64,000 bases of DNA from Berberis thunbergii (GCA_003290165.1 QNQO01000455.1:62001-126000), one strand, 5' to 3'. Positions 31,333 to 44,204 are shown, numbered from the stretch's first letter. Translations and numbers: made by a program. Notes: generated by a model not told the origin, from the sequence alone.

Positions 31333-33510
31333 GTTTTTGCCTCTCTTCCCCACTTGGAACTCTTTCTTCTCCAACTCCAATATTTTCTACGCCAATCAAT
31401 GCAATCTTCAACATCATGCCTATCCATCTCCATCCTGTCGAATTCTTTGTCAGTCTAACCACATATATAGAATGAAATTCTAATAAGATGAACAAAAGCA
31501 AATGAACCTGTCTGCGTTTTACTTACAATGAGGGATTGCATAGGAGAAACAGAGGTTAACATTGTATATATGTGTATGAATTTCCTTCACCAACAACTAC
31601 CAATGCAGTAATCAACGGTAGTTGTATTTCTTCCAGAGATCAAGATTTAGATCCTATTAAAGGGGGTTGCTTATGTGTTTTCCATATTAAAATTCTGCAT
31701 TTTCTTGATTTTGACATACCACCTCTTCTTTGCATAGCTAACACATAAGCAACCCCCTAGCTTCCTGATTTTAACATTTCCATACAAAGACAATTATGCC
31801 TATAATAGAATCATTTTTTGTACAATTTATCATAATCTGTTGGTTACGAAGGAGAGTATAGTTGTATTTAAAAGATTTTGGTGTTGTGCTGACAACATGA
31901 ATCTTAATACTAAATGGAATGAAGCACCCAATAAAAATGAAGGTGGAAAGGGTTAAGCTTTAGGGATCTCAGGGGATTGGATGGTTTGGAAAGGAAGAGT
32001 CTATTTGTCACGCCCCGATTTTCGAAGAAAACGAAAATCCCAAAATCCATGTAGGATTATTCGTTTCCCCAAAACTCGGGACGTGAAAATTCAATAACAA
32101 CAGAAACAAATAGCAGCAACAACTAAAACATGATTAAATTATTGAAACAAATAAAACTCTAACCCGGAGAGACTATGACGTTGCTAGCCCCACTAATGAA
32201 ACTCCAGTAACGCTGTCCAAAAATCTCTAAACTTGAAAGGATAATTGGCTATATTCCCAAAGGAATGTACCCAAGAAGCAAAAGCTCACTTGGGTCAGCA
32301 ATAAAGCTGGTGTGAGAAATCTTCATCCCAAAATCAATAAATCCGCACATGACAACATCAAAATAAACAAAAACAATAAACAACCACACATCAGGTAGTT
32401 CCTGAATGAGGCAAAGGTGTTATCATCCTAACTATAGAAATTGACTATAGCAAGTCTGACCTGCAAAAATATGAGTAGACTTGCCATACTGCACGAAAAT
32501 GTTAGAAGCAACCGGATAATATTTCTAAGTTATCAGTCCTCACAAATGTGATTTATTTTCAAACAATGATACAATTCATAGTCATATTAGACTATTATTG
32601 AAATATTAACAAAACACATTTTGTACATTTAGGAAGACATGTAGCTCTTATTCAATGGTTGAATGACCATTAGTTTTTCCTTTAAGGTGATCATGCACAT
32701 ACAAAAAAAAATCTCACTTCTTTTCCACAATCGCACTATCCTCCTTGTGCCAAACACACATCACCCAAGTGTGCCTCCATTGCATTCAGGGAAAACCACT
32801 CGGAGCGTACATGTTCCAAGTGGGGTGCCACATTGAGGAACATGTCATCTCACCCGACGTTCAATCCAGGGCAATCATTTCCTAACTCTACACGTACAAC
32901 CGAACTCGCATGGAACGATGCACTGATATGCAAGCAAATCTGCATACCCATAATTCTATCACACGTATACAAGCAAGTCTGTATACAAATCACATTTTTC
33001 ACATTTTTTTTCGGAGTTGTGGAAAAGAGCATAAAAAATTAAACTAAAACTCAAAACTCTTTTATGGTGACACTTTGTCAACCATAAATAAATCAACCAC
33101 AATATCCACCATTCTTTTGGGGGACCAATAATATTTCCATAAATAAATTTTCTGTAACCCAACAGGGATCAAACTCATTCAATATAAGATTCATCTTTCT
33201 ATGCGCATGAAGAATATCACACTTTCAATCATAGCTCTTTATTGAGCCCAATTCAATCGATTAAATAGCACCATTACTTAATAACATTGTTATCTATATA
33301 AAGGCCAACACATGTATATATATGAAACCATACTCAAATTCTCATTATCATACATTACAACATATAGCAAGGGAGTTCAAAATGTTCACAACCACCAGTA
33401 CAAAACTATTTTGTATGTAAAAAATAAACTTCCATTCAACCTATTCTGAGCTCACATACAAGTCCCACTCAATAATTGGTCAACAATTGCATTGGCAAAA
33501 AACTCCATGT
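31333..33510. other. Gene-free AT-rich stretch with one small MITE
   Basis: No coding region is recognised. A TTGTCACGCCCCGATTTTCG word at 32005-32024 resembles the start of many plant gypsy LTRs, but no partner is seen. The MITE at 31662 is listed separately. Confidence 0.45.
31662..31757. mobile_element. 96-bp MITE-like inverted repeat
   Basis: GGGGGTTGCTTATGTGTT (31662-31679) and AACACATAAGCAACCCCC (31740-31757) are perfect 18-bp inverted repeats around a ~60-bp AT-rich loop. The target duplication is unclear. Confidence 0.6.
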
Positions 33511-33514
33511 ATCA

Positions 33515-33712
33515 TGAAAGAAGCAAACACAACGATACACATTATCATTTCATCCGAGAACATGTGAAGAACAAAGAAGTTGAACTGATATCCTGCAAGA
33601 CCAATGACTAGGTTGCATATATCTTTACAAAGCCACTAAAGGGTGAAGCATTTTCCAGACTGAAGTCCATGCTCGGAATGATGTCCCTCGATTAAGTTTA
33701 AAGGGGGATACT
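33515..33712 (+). pseudogene. Ty1/copia RNase H C-terminal fragment
   Basis: The plus-strand translation HFIREHVKNK, VELISCKTND and VAYIFTKPLKGEAFSRLKSM, then LGMMSLD and a stop, is the C-terminal end of copia RNase H (family form D-Q-x-A-D-x-F-T-K-P-L). It is followed by a PPT-like AAAGGGGGAT (33700-33709). No LTR was identified beyond it. A short orphan remnant. Confidence 0.75.
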
Positions 33713-34482
33713 ACATAAAGAGTCCACAAGACTTGTAATGTAACAAATTACATATTGCATAAGAATTACTTATATAATAAAAGTGTAATACTAAATTAAT
33801 AAGATCATAATACAATTTCATAGAAAAATGATTTATATGAGGCTCAAATTTTGTATGAGTTAGCTAATGATTTATATTTTTTATTGAATTCTATATTTAT
33901 TATTTTAGATATTAATTTCAAATATTTTTTTTGTTGGAGGTTTTACACCACTTGTGAACCAGCAATTCATTTTTATTATTATTTGCAATTACATATAAAT
34001 TTGCGTTGAAAGAAAAAAAAAAGTAGGGGTAGATTAGAATGGCAAAATTGTAATTGTGAATAGCCATAAAGTTATTATACGCTCCGAGAGGACCGAAAAT
34101 AAATTTTTATTAAATTAAACAATTTTTTAATGTTTGCCATAATGATAACATGGTATTGAAAAAAACAATTAGGAGAGTGACAATGATGAAAATAATAATA
34201 ATTATCAATATCCATAAAAATGCATAATGAATAACCATAAAGAAATCATGCGCTCGAAGAGTATCGAACTCGGGTTGTTTACCAAAAGTTAAACAATTTA
34301 AACAACTACACCAATATATAGATGTAAATATAAATGAATGAATAACATTTATAATGTATTTATACATTATATAATTGAATTTTTTAAAGGCTAAATTTAA
34401 AATAATTTTTTTTAAAGTTGAGGGGGCCAGCCCAACCCACCCCCCCCCCCCCCCCCTCGCCCCTTAGTAGGTCCGCCCCTGG
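33713..34482. other. AT-rich spacer with poly-C run
   Basis: No gene. A C homopolymer lies at 34440-34456, next to GGGGGCCAGCCC and GTAGGTCCGCCCCTG words typical of decayed repeats. Homopolymer length may be unreliable. Confidence 0.5.
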
Positions 34483-35432
34483 ATGCAATCATCCAAGTTG
34501 CACTATTAATTATTATGAGTAACCACACAAGACTACTGCAAGAGTGAGATATTGGGATTCGAGGGGGCTCCTGCGCACAAAGCATAGGAGAAGGTCCTGT
34601 GCACATTTCTCAGCCGTCGGATCAGATCCGACGGCTCAAATCGATGGATTTAAAAAGAGATTCAATCCCTTCCAAAACAAACAACTTTTGAAATCCATTA
34701 ATCTGAGCCGTCGGATCTGATCCGACGGCTGAGAAATGTGCACAGAACCTCCTCCTGTGCTTTGTGCGCAGGAGCCCCCCCAGATCTGAGATATTTTAGA
34801 GAAGTTCATAGCAAGCAAGGATTGTGATTTTGTTTTTCGAGTTAATTTCGTTATTCTGATTTTAAGAAATATTTCGATGTGTAAAGAAAAAATGTAAAAT
34901 TTTTAGAATACATGAAATATATTCAAGGGTATATGAAATACTTATCAAGAATTTTTTTGATTAAGTGAATACTTGCAACATCATCGAAAGTGATAGGATT
35001 GACTCTAATTTTTTAGTCAAGAGTCTATATTAAATTGTTGGAAAATAGAATCTGTTTTATCGCATGCGACTTCAAACAAAAAAAATAAAATTACATGCAA
35101 AAATAACGACCTTACTAATTGGAGTCTAATATGTTGGTGTGAAGAGGTATTTTACCATGTGAATGGTTGAGACGAGCCCCAGATAATCATGTCAAATTAA
35201 GGCCTTCAATTGGATTCTAACTCAGATGTTGGTGTACCAACGATATGCCCTGGAACTTGTTTTTTAGATCTCACTGCATATATTAGTGACTGTTGGATTC
35301 TAACTTTGAGCACAACTAAACAATACAATATTATGCTCCCTTCCACTCTTCTAGGGATGCTAGATTACATTCTCATATCGTCAAGTGTTGTTTGTGTGTG
35401 TGTAAAGAAATATGTGTGTGATGCGATCATCC
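34483..35432. repeat. Tandem block, unit 1 (with MITE insertion)
   Basis: From GATGCAATCATCCAAGTTGC this unit matches unit 2 at 36523-38170 over its whole length: AAGTTGCACTATTAATTATTATGAGTAACC, GGATTGTGATTTTGTTTTT and GATGCTAGATTACATTCTCA recur in order. It differs by the MITE at 34553-34786 and by smaller indels. Non-coding. Confidence 0.8.
34545..34794. mobile_element. MITE of 234 bp with 8-bp TSD TGAGATAT
   Basis: The element 34553-34786 is flanked by TGAGATAT (34545-34552, 34787-34794). Its arms (CTCCTGCGCACAAAGCATAG through GCCGTCGGATCAGATCCGACGG, and the mirrored right arm) pair over ~90 bp. Unit 2 at 36563-36580 reads GAGTAAGATATTTTAGAGAAG without it, giving the empty site. The 8-bp duplication fits hAT or Mutator-like MITEs. 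Confidence 0.85.
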
Positions 35433-36530
35433 TAAGGATGGCAGTGGGGCGGATTTTCACGGATATCCGCCCCATCCAATTCGTTTGGGGCGGTTTTGGA
35501 TATGCCTAAACGGATTTTGGGGCGGATACGGATATTCAAAAAACATCCGTTAAATATTCGGGGCGGATATCCGTTTATTATGTAACATTACAATAATACC
35601 CTTCCCCTTTATAAAGGGATTAAACCCTTAACCCTTTCCCTTTCCCTCATTCCCTCCCTCACACACGCCCGCCTCTCTCTCCCTCTCTGCCTCTCACACT
35701 CACACACAGCATAGGGGCCGAGCGATTCGAGAGTGAGTGAAGGCTGCGAAGCCGCCGAAGCGCCGAAGGCCTCTCCCTTTCTGCCTCTCATACACACACA
35801 CAGCACAGGCGGAGCCGCGGAGGACCACAGCGAAGGCGGAAGCAGTCCGCCTCTTCTCTTCTCTCACAGCGAAGTAGCGAAGGCGGAGGCCGTCCGCCTC
35901 TTCTTCTTTCCCACAACAAAGGCTCAAGGCGAAACTCGTCCGCCTCTTCTTCTCTGATCTCTCTCACAGGCTCACAGGGAAGGCGTCGTCGTCCGGTCCT
36001 CGCCCCTTCTCCTTCTCATTCTCCTCCTCCTCCTTCTCCTGCTTTGATCTTAGATCCATCTCAGATCTCAGATCTCAACAGATCTGATCAGATTTCATCA
36101 GATCTCAGATCTCAACAGATCTGATCTCTGATCTCTGATATCAGATCTCAACAGATATGATCTCAGATCTCCTCAGATCTCTACAGATCTTAGATCTCAT
36201 CTGATCTGACATTTGTTTTTGTATTTTATTTTTATTTTTATTTTTATTGTATGAATTATTTGTAAATTTTAATTTAGAATTTTTTGTATTTTTTGTATGA
36301 ATTCAGATATTTTGTAATAATTTTGTTATAATTCGGAGAATTTTTTAATTTTTGTTATAATTTTGTGCGGATTGGCGGGGCGGGGTGGATATCCCCCCAT
36401 CCGCACGGGGCGTTTATGGATTTAGATTAAAATTTTAAACGGATTGGCGGGGTTGATCGGGGATCGGTTATTACTGACGGATCGGGGATGGATTTGCTCA
36501 ATCTGCCCCGTTGCCATCCCTAGATCATCC
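35425..36530. mobile_element. hAT-type non-autonomous element, 1090 bp, 8-bp TSD GATCATCC
   Basis: The element 35433-36522 starts TAAGGATGGCAGTGGGGCGG and ends CTGCCCCGTTGCCATCCCTA, an imperfect inverted repeat of the TAGGGATGGCAAYGGGG type known from plant hAT elements. GATCATCC is duplicated on both sides (35425-35432, 36523-36530). There is no transposase. The inside has a TTTATAAAGGG TATA-like site (35608-35618), a pyrimidine-rich leader-like stretch, a GC-rich segment with triplet repeats (35720-36000) and an AGATCTCAGATCTCAACAG array (36055-36190). Confidence 0.85.
36055..36205. repeat. AGATCTCA/AGATCTGATC short tandem array
   Basis: More than ten near-copies of CAGATCT-containing 10-mers lie inside the hAT element. 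It is a BglII-like palindrome-rich microsatellite with no coding sense. Confidence 0.75.
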
Positions 36531-38170
36531 AAGTTGCACTCTTAATTATTATGAGTAACCACGCAAGAGTAAGATATTTTAGAGAAGTTCATAGCAGGCA
36601 AGGATTGTGATTTTGTTTTTTGAGTTAATTTCGTTCTTCTGATTTTAAAAAATATTTCGGTGTGTAAAGAAAAAACGTAAAATTTTAGGATACATGAAAT
36701 ATATATAATAAATTTCAAAGGTATATTAAATATGTGAAAAAAATAAGATGCAAATAAATCTATTAAACACATCGAATGAAGTCTAAATACCAAGAAATGA
36801 AACAAACATGAAATCAGTATATAATTAGAAAATCATAGATGATTTCAAAAATTAATATTTAAGTAGAAGAAATGATAATTAGAAAATCAATATATAATTT
36901 TGATTGATGTTAACTAATCAAAACATTTTTTATTAACAGTTCCCTCCAACAGATACATTTTCTATTAAAAATTAAATATTTTCACACTAATTTATCAAGA
37001 ATTTTTCTGATTAAGTGAATTCTTGCAACATCATCGATAGTGATAGGATTGACTCTAATTTCGCGAAAACACAATCCTTTGATAGCAAGAACATCCTTGA
37101 AATTTCGTGATAATATTCTATTGTTCTGATTTTTTCTATGCATTGTCCAGATCTATAATATGGTTTTGATTGATGTTAACTTAGAATATTTTTTTATTAA
37201 TAGTTCCCTTCAATAGATACATTTTCCATTAAAAATTAAATACTTTCACACTGATTTATCGAGAACTTTTCTGATTACGTTAATACTTGCAACATCATCG
37301 ATAGTGATAGGATTGACTCTAATTTTTTTAGTTAAGAGTCTATATTAAATTGTTGGAAAATATAATCTGTCTTATTGTGATTTCACACAGTTGATGCATT
37401 CAAACATAAAAAATAAAATTATTCGCAAAAATAACAACCTTACTAAGTGGAGTCTAATATGTTGGTGTAAAGACCTTACTAAGGGTTTTGCTATAAAAAA
37501 AAAAAAAAAAAAAGGGTTTTGCTATCTAAACCAAAACAATTGAGATGTCGGTTTTATTTGATATTGACGTGTGAGGTTAATCTCGATTGTTTATGTGTTT
37601 TGACAATTTGTTAACTGGAGTCTAATATGTTGGTGTAAAGAGCTATTTTACCATGTGAATGGTTGAGGCCTTCAGTTGGATTCTAACTCAGATGTTGGTG
37701 TCCCAACAATGTGCCCTGACACTACATCAAATTGGCATTTTTGTAACAATTAAAAAAATAGTAACATTTTTGAGTTATAACAATTCACAAAACAATTTTA
37801 TACATTTTAACAAACAAAGTGATTCAATAATTATATCACCACAAATAATATGGGTTTACAAGTGATGCTACTCATAATGATCTAATTTATTGTATCAATT
37901 TTTTTGTGCAGCTATTTTTCATTTTGTTGACTAAATTTAGTTTTGATTTTAAATTATTTGGTGGATTGTAATAGCTAAAAAATATTACTATTTTTTAAGT
38001 TGTTACAAATATGTCAATTTGGTGTAGCGTGAAAATTGTACTTTAGATCTCACTGCATATATTAGTGACTTTTGGCAACTTTGAGCACAATTAAACAATA
38101 CAATATTAAGCTCCCTTCCACTCTTCTAGGGATGCTAGATTACATTCTCACAGCATCAAGTGTTGTGTGT
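36523..38170. repeat. Tandem block, unit 2 (with CACTA insertion and internal duplication)
   Basis: Partner of 34483-35432. Within it, 36905-37060 (TTTTGATTGATGTTAACT to GATTGACTCTAATTT) is repeated at 37155-37325. A poly-A run lies at 37497-37515. The CACTA MITE at 37720-38029 interrupts it. Non-coding. Confidence 0.78.
37717..38032. mobile_element. CACTA (En/Spm-type) MITE, 310 bp, 3-bp TSD TGA
   Basis: The element 37720-38029 starts CACTACATCAAATTGGCA and ends TGTCAATTTGGTGTAGCG, imperfect inverted repeats with the CACTA start. TGA flanks both ends (37717-37719, 38030-38032). Unit 1 at 35248-35260 (CCCTGGAACTTG) shows the continuous sequence without it. Confidence 0.85.
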
Positions 38171-38351
38171 GTATATCGATTTTTTTTATTTATCAACGTT
38201 TGATTTGCAAAACCTTGGAATATTTCTTAAATATGAATCTTCTTGATCGATATAGTTAAAGAGAAACTACTAAGAAACTTACATGATTTGGACATAATGG
38301 ACAGGATACCAATAGAGGCTTCAAACTCTTGTTTTTAAGTGCGTAGAGACC

Positions 38352-41300
38352 ATGAAACATTTGCAAAAGATTGACACCAATATCATCTCTTTACACACAA
38401 TGATGAAGAAGTTTGCTTTGCATCTGTTTTTGTTCTCATTAAGCTTCTGGCTTCATTCGACTAATGCTCAGATCAATACCACCACAAACAGCTCAACGTT
38501 TCATGTTGGAGTGATTCTTGATCTGAATTCGACAATGGGTAAGGTGGTAAATAAGAGTATTTGGATGGCATTATCAGACTACTATGCTGTTCATGGTAAT
38601 AATGAAAGCTCTTCCAGGGTTGAACTCCAAGTTATAAATGCAGCATCTGCAGGTATGTCTTTCTCTTCCTGTCAAATTCTTTCTCCACGTTGCATAAGGT
38701 CTTTTCATTATCATGTTATGTTTGATTGTAAAGTACAAAAGCTCCACTGAAACTTAAAGTGATTGATTTTTTTTTTTTTTTTTGTGTGTTTTATTGTTTC
38801 CACTATTCCATCTCTATATGCATTTTTATTCTCTCTTGCTCTCTTCAAACACCAGACTTCAACTCATGCTGCAGTCTATCTAGAGTTTATGCACTTTAAC
38901 ACTACGTAATGTTGTAATAGGAAATTCTCGACCCAAACCCAGCAAACATGGTTGGTTTGATATTTTGTCTCTCTTTCTCAACCTATCTCGAGTTGTTGGT
39001 AGCTTCAACATTTAAATTGCTTTTTTTTTTATTTAATTCTAGTCAAAAGAAAAAAAAAAAAATTGAGGCAAGAAGGATAGGTGAAGAGAGGAGATGACGG
39101 CGGTATTGGCTAGGATTGTGTTTTGGCGAAATTTTCGTTTCTTTGATATTACGAAAAGGAAAAGGGTGAAAGAAAAAATAATATTTGTTTAAAGGATTTT
39201 TGATTTTTTTTTTTTGTAAATTTCATAAAAATACAAAAACCAACCACTAAAATTACCTAAAGATTTTTTTCGAAAACTTTCGGGGATTTTTCTAATTATC
39301 ATTTCTTTTAATTGATTTTTAAATCATCCCCATCTTCTAATTATCATTTTTTTTATTTATATATTGATTATTGAAACCATTGCCATTTCTAATTATATAT
39401 TGATTTCATGTTTGTTTCATTTACTGGTATTTAGGCTTCATTAATATTTTTAATAAATTTTTTACATGAATTTTTTTCACATATTTCATGTAACCTCAAA
39501 ATTTATCATATATATTTGATGTATCCTCAAAATTTTAAATCACAATTGATAGGTATTGGTGGTTTTGGAAGATGATAGAGGAGAAAGGAGGGTGATGCTG
39601 GTGGCACTGTCAGCCCAAGCTCAACCCCAGTTGTCGAGGGTTCATCCCATAAGCTTCCCCTGCTGCTCCCCCATTTATTTTATTTTATTTTATAGTTTTG
39701 TTCAAAATTTTGATCATCTGATCTCAAATGATTGAGGCGTGCTATCTGTTTAGGCTTCTTGTATGAGTTTGGGTTTCCTTGTTGGATGTGGATTTAATTA
39801 TTTGTTTGTTGTTAAGGGTTCTTTTTTATGTTAATGAATGTAAATTATTTGTAGATATGACTTAATGATGAATTTGAGGTTTTTTTTTCTTTTTTCTTTA
39901 CCTTGCCCCGTGTATAATCGAAATTATGCCTCTAGCCCTGATTAATCGAATCTACGAAACCCCACATTTTTAATAGACGTCTCAACCGTTAATTAATAAC
40001 AGTCGAGGGCACAAGTGTTTGTTCTATTCAAAAGCAAGTTTTCTGAAATGAGCAAATACAAGGAGGTAGACTTACTGTATTATATGTACTGGTAATTAGA
40101 AGCAAAAGATTTGAAAACACTAATTGCTGAGGAGCACTAACTAGAGGTGTTTAGTTCTGATTTGAGTGCTAACTCAACTGCTGATTCCAATTACCACCGG
40201 AAAAAAAAATGACACTTTCTTTGTGTTCCAATTGGCACAAAAATATAATATGCTGATTCAAATCTTTTCTTTACAGCACTGGATTTGATACAAACCAAAG
40301 GGGTGCAGGCAATTATAGGCCCCGTGACCTCAGAAGAAACAGATTTTATAGCCTCGATGGGGAGCAAAGCTCATGCACCAATAATATCCATTTCCCCTAT
40401 CAGCTTCTCTATCTCTCCTAGACGTCCTTATCATGTTCAACTTGCTCAAGACGAATCATCTCAGGTAAATGCCATTGTTGCAGTTATTCAGAATTATCGA
40501 TGGAGAGAAGTGTCCATCATTCATGATGACAGCCAAAGTGGGACTGCTATTTTACCATCTCTCACTAGTGCACTCCTTAAAATTGGCATCGTAATAAGTC
40601 TTGAGACTGTCCTACCATATAATGCAAATGATGCAACAGTCAATGAGACGGTTTACAAGCTAAATGACACAAAAATGAGGGTCTTCATTGTTCATTTGTC
40701 GCTTCCTCTTGGTTCTTGCTTCTTCTTAAATGTCAAACAGGCTGGACTGATGCAAGGCGGCTATGCATGGATCACTACATACAGCCTTACAGATCAACTG
40801 AGCTATGTGGACTCATCTGTTTTCCGCTCTATGGAAGGTGTTATAGGTTTGAAAACTTATGTACCGCCATCAAATGCCGTCAAGAAGTTCAAAGTTCAGT
40901 GGAGAAGAGAAGCTAAAAGGGCTGGCCTCCAAAGACAAATGTTGGAACCAAATGCGAATGCATTGTGGGCCTATGATTCTATATTTCTTGTGGCAATAGC
41001 GGCTAATAGAACACAATCTTATCTGGAAAGAAATCTCCAACCACCACCGTCTAATAGTGAAATGGCAAGGAAAACGACTTTATTTGAGACTGATGTTTCT
41101 CCGGTGGGTTCTGAATTGTTGCAATCTGTTCTTGCAACACAATTCACTGGCTTAAGTGGCAAAATTCAATTAGTGAATGGGCAACTGCATTCATCTTCTT
41201 CTTTTGAGATTATAAATTTGAGGAAAAGATCTTATAGAATTGGATATTGGACACCAACAGGCGGTCTTTCTCAGAGTGTGAGCTCAAAACTCACATTGAT

Positions 41301-43781
41301 GAAACAAGCTGGCAGCGAGAAGAACCTAAGTGATGTTATCTGGCCTGGAAGATCCTTGGATATTCCATTTGCTAGGATTCTGAGAGTAGGAATCCCAGTT
41401 AAAGCTGGCTTTCTTGAGTTCATGAATGTGACTCACATTAATAATTCAGTAGTTGTGAGTGGCTTCTCGAAAGCTGTATTTGAGGAAGTGATGAAGAAGT
41501 TCAGATATCAGTATGATTATGAACCATATGAAAATGCATCAGCAACTTACTCTGATCTTACTTACCGAGTATTCCTGAAGGTGAGCTATAAATCACTTTT
41601 CATATTTGTATGAACTTTAGTGTTGCAAAGAAGCTCGAGTAGTAGTATAACACAGTTGCCATAGAGGCATCCAGCCTCTGTTGTCGACTCAGGCTTAGGA
41701 GTATGCTTGAAATGTTAAGCGTCAACTTAATTTGTTTCCTGGTAAGAATATGTCAGATAGTTCCTGTCTCAGTCTACTTTTTGTATATCCTTCTTTTCTT
41801 TCTTCTGCCTTACCCCTTTGCGAGTCACATACTCAAGATCTTCTTAAAGAGCAAGATAGATCATCATCTGATTCTGAGAATCATCACTTTAACACATTCA
41901 TTATTCTCATACCACATACCATCATGAGGTCTTATTGCTAAATGCTAACTTCTTTTCTATTCTTAAAAAGCAGAAGTATGACGTTGTCGTTGGGGATGTT
42001 ACTATCCGTGCTGATAGAGCTGAATTTGTCAGTTTCACACCAACGTATTCAGTTCCTGGAATTCGCATGATTGTCCCAGCAAAGAAGGATCAGTTCACTG
42101 AGAGTCTGTGGTGGTTCTTAGAGCCACTCGAAAAGAAACTATGGTTTACTACTCTTGGATTCTTTCTGTGGAAAGGGATATTTGTCTGGATATTTGAGCA
42201 CAGAATAAACCCAGAATTTCAAGGAACATTTTCACAACAAGTGGGGAAGATACTCTCTTTTTCATTTTCTACATTTGTGTTTGCTAATCGTAAGTGTTCA
42301 TATCTCACTTTTATATTGTACTGTTAATGACTACGGAGAACATCTTATGATTGGTTCTTATAAATTAGAGGTCACTGCGTATTTGAAAGTAATCTTTGGT
42401 AGTCTTGGAAGCTTTTATTCTCTGTATAATCAGTAAAAATATTCTGTACTGGTTTATGCAATATATATGTATGTATTGCAGACGCTTTATCTTGTATATG
42501 AGGATACTTACATACTTGCTTGTGTGTTATAGGAGAAAGGCTTGAAAACAACTACTCTAGATTCATAATTAACATGTGGATGTTTGCTGTATTCATACTT
42601 GTGACAAGTTACGCGGCAAACCTGACTTCCATGTTAGCATTTGCAAATCTGAAACCAACTATTTCAGATTTAAGATATCTGCAGATGAATGGACATGTAG
42701 TTGGTTACCAAAATGGATCATTTGTAGCTGATTTCTTGAAGAATAATTGGGAATTCAGTGAGAAACATCTCAAAAGCCTTTCTACGGCGGAAGAGTATGC
42801 TAATGCTCTATCACTAGGATCCGACAACGGAGGAGTTTCTGCAATTGTGGACGAAATTCCATATATCAATGTTTTCCTCACCAAATATTGTCGTGCATTT
42901 GCAGTTGCTGGACCAATTTATCCATCTGGAGGATTAGGCTTTGTATTACTCTCTCTCTCTCTCTAAATATATACGCATAGTACATTTTGATAATCTTTTA
43001 GTGCTTATGGAGCTGCATACAATTTTCATCCAAAACTTAGAACATAATCAATTACATCAATGTAGTTGTAATGTGAATAGTCCGAATAAAATTTACTTTC
43101 TCAACTTTGATACTTTGCCAACAAATGATTTCAGACTCTGGTAGAACATTTGGTTGGGTACATTGAGTAGTATCAGCATTTTTCTTTAGACTGACAAAAA
43201 AAAATGTTTTTGACAAGTTATTTGTATACGGTTTTCTTTGCTTTTTACATGCACATAGAGTTAACTTTTGTGTTTGCCTTAATTTATGTCTAGTATATTT
43301 TGATCTTCAGGTGTTTCCAAAATATTCTCCGTTGCTCTCTGATGTTTCTAAGGAAGTTCTGGACTTAACTGAAGGAGAACAAATAAATAAAATTCAGCAG
43401 CATTTTTTCGTTTCTGAAAGGTGTCAAGACCCTCTAGCGATGAATGTAACATCATATAAATTGCGACTCTATAGCTTTCGTAGCATCTATGTGATGTTGG
43501 CAGTCACATCAGCTTTAGCTCTCCTTCCTTTTGTTGTTTCCTCAATATACAAAAGCTTTAAAGATGAAACTACACTAAATGCAGCAAAGTCCTTCAAGAA
43601 GAACATCTCTGTCAAGAAGTTGGTCTCTGTTTCACACAGGTACCTTAAGTTCAACCAAAAGGTTTCAGCAGCAAGTAAAGATATTGAACTACCTGTGAGA
43701 GCTGAAGATGAAGATGCAGTCGTAGATGAGGAAAGACCAAGAGAATCAACTCGAAGATTGAACCGACTCCTGACAATGTAA
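38352..43781 (+). CDS. GLR-B, glutamate receptor-like channel, intact, five exons
   Basis: The second amino-acid-gated cation channel of the array. Exons 38352-38652, 40277-41580, 41974-42289, 42533-42942 and 43311-43781 have GT/AG borders and one open frame (2802 nt, 933 aa). A second in-frame ATG at 38400 puts the hydrophobic leader (FALHLFLFSLSFWLHSTNA) at the very N-terminus and is the likelier start. Amino-terminal domain to ~450; S1 with Arg in IRADRAEFVSF; M1 ~590-610; pore loop SFSFSTFVFAN ~625-641; M3 with SYAANLTSMLAF ~648-670; S2 with DEIPYINVF; M4 ~834-856. The M3 gate motif and the S1 strand FTPTYSVPG differ from the usual family forms SYTANL and VDFTxPYxxSG, so ligand or gating may differ. 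GLR-C is a closely similar dead copy downstream. Confidence 0.92.
38653..40276 (+). other. Intron 1 of GLR-B (1.6 kb)
   Basis: GTATGT to TTTACAG, phase 1, the same position as in GLR-A. It is larger because of AT-rich DNA with a T17 run (38766-38784) and an A-rich run (39050-39060). No complete mobile element recognised. Confidence 0.75.
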
Positions 43782-43976
43782 TCTCCATTCTTATCTCAGA
43801 AGATAGGTAAGAATAAACTTCACCTCCATCCATTTTATTATGTCAAACTGTTCTTGTGCATCATGACCAATATAATGCCTCGTAAACATATAATTCTAGC
43901 ATTATTAATGAATTTTGCATTCTAATATAGGTTTCATCACATTATACTTTGATTATTGTAAATTTTTTTCTTGTTA

Positions 43977-44204
43977 CTTGGCATGTATTTATTGATTATA
44001 AACAGGTGATGGTAATTATTTTTCATTTTCTGTGCTTGTTATAGCAATGATAAGATTTTTTTCCCCGTATATTAGGAATGAACTTTGTATGAGGTAAACA
44101 GGTTAGCATTATGGATGACACCTAAGCATGCAATGGACTCCGTCAGCCTACCTACATCATCCTCTAGTTTAGCATCTAATTTGCGTTTATTTCATTTAAC
44201 GTTA
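43977..44204. repeat. Direct repeat, copy 1 (partner 44737-44959)
   Basis: From CTTGGCATGTATTTATTG to TTATTTCATTTA this matches 44737-44959 with only a few substitutions. The sequence is the 3' flank of GLR-B. The copies enclose a gypsy fragment. Confidence 0.85.

Noticed and set aside
32005..32060. TTGTCACGCCCCGATTTTCG as a gypsy LTR start
   Set aside because: Only a short resemblance. No end, no partner, no coding part nearby.
34260..34315. tRNA-like or SINE B-box (TATCGAACTCGGGTTG)
   Set aside because: Resembles a Pol III B box, but no A box at proper spacing, no A tail and no target duplication.
35609..35957. Frames on both strands in the GC-rich part of the hAT element
   Set aside because: CT-rich/triplet-repeat sequence opens several frames. 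No family match and no splice pattern.
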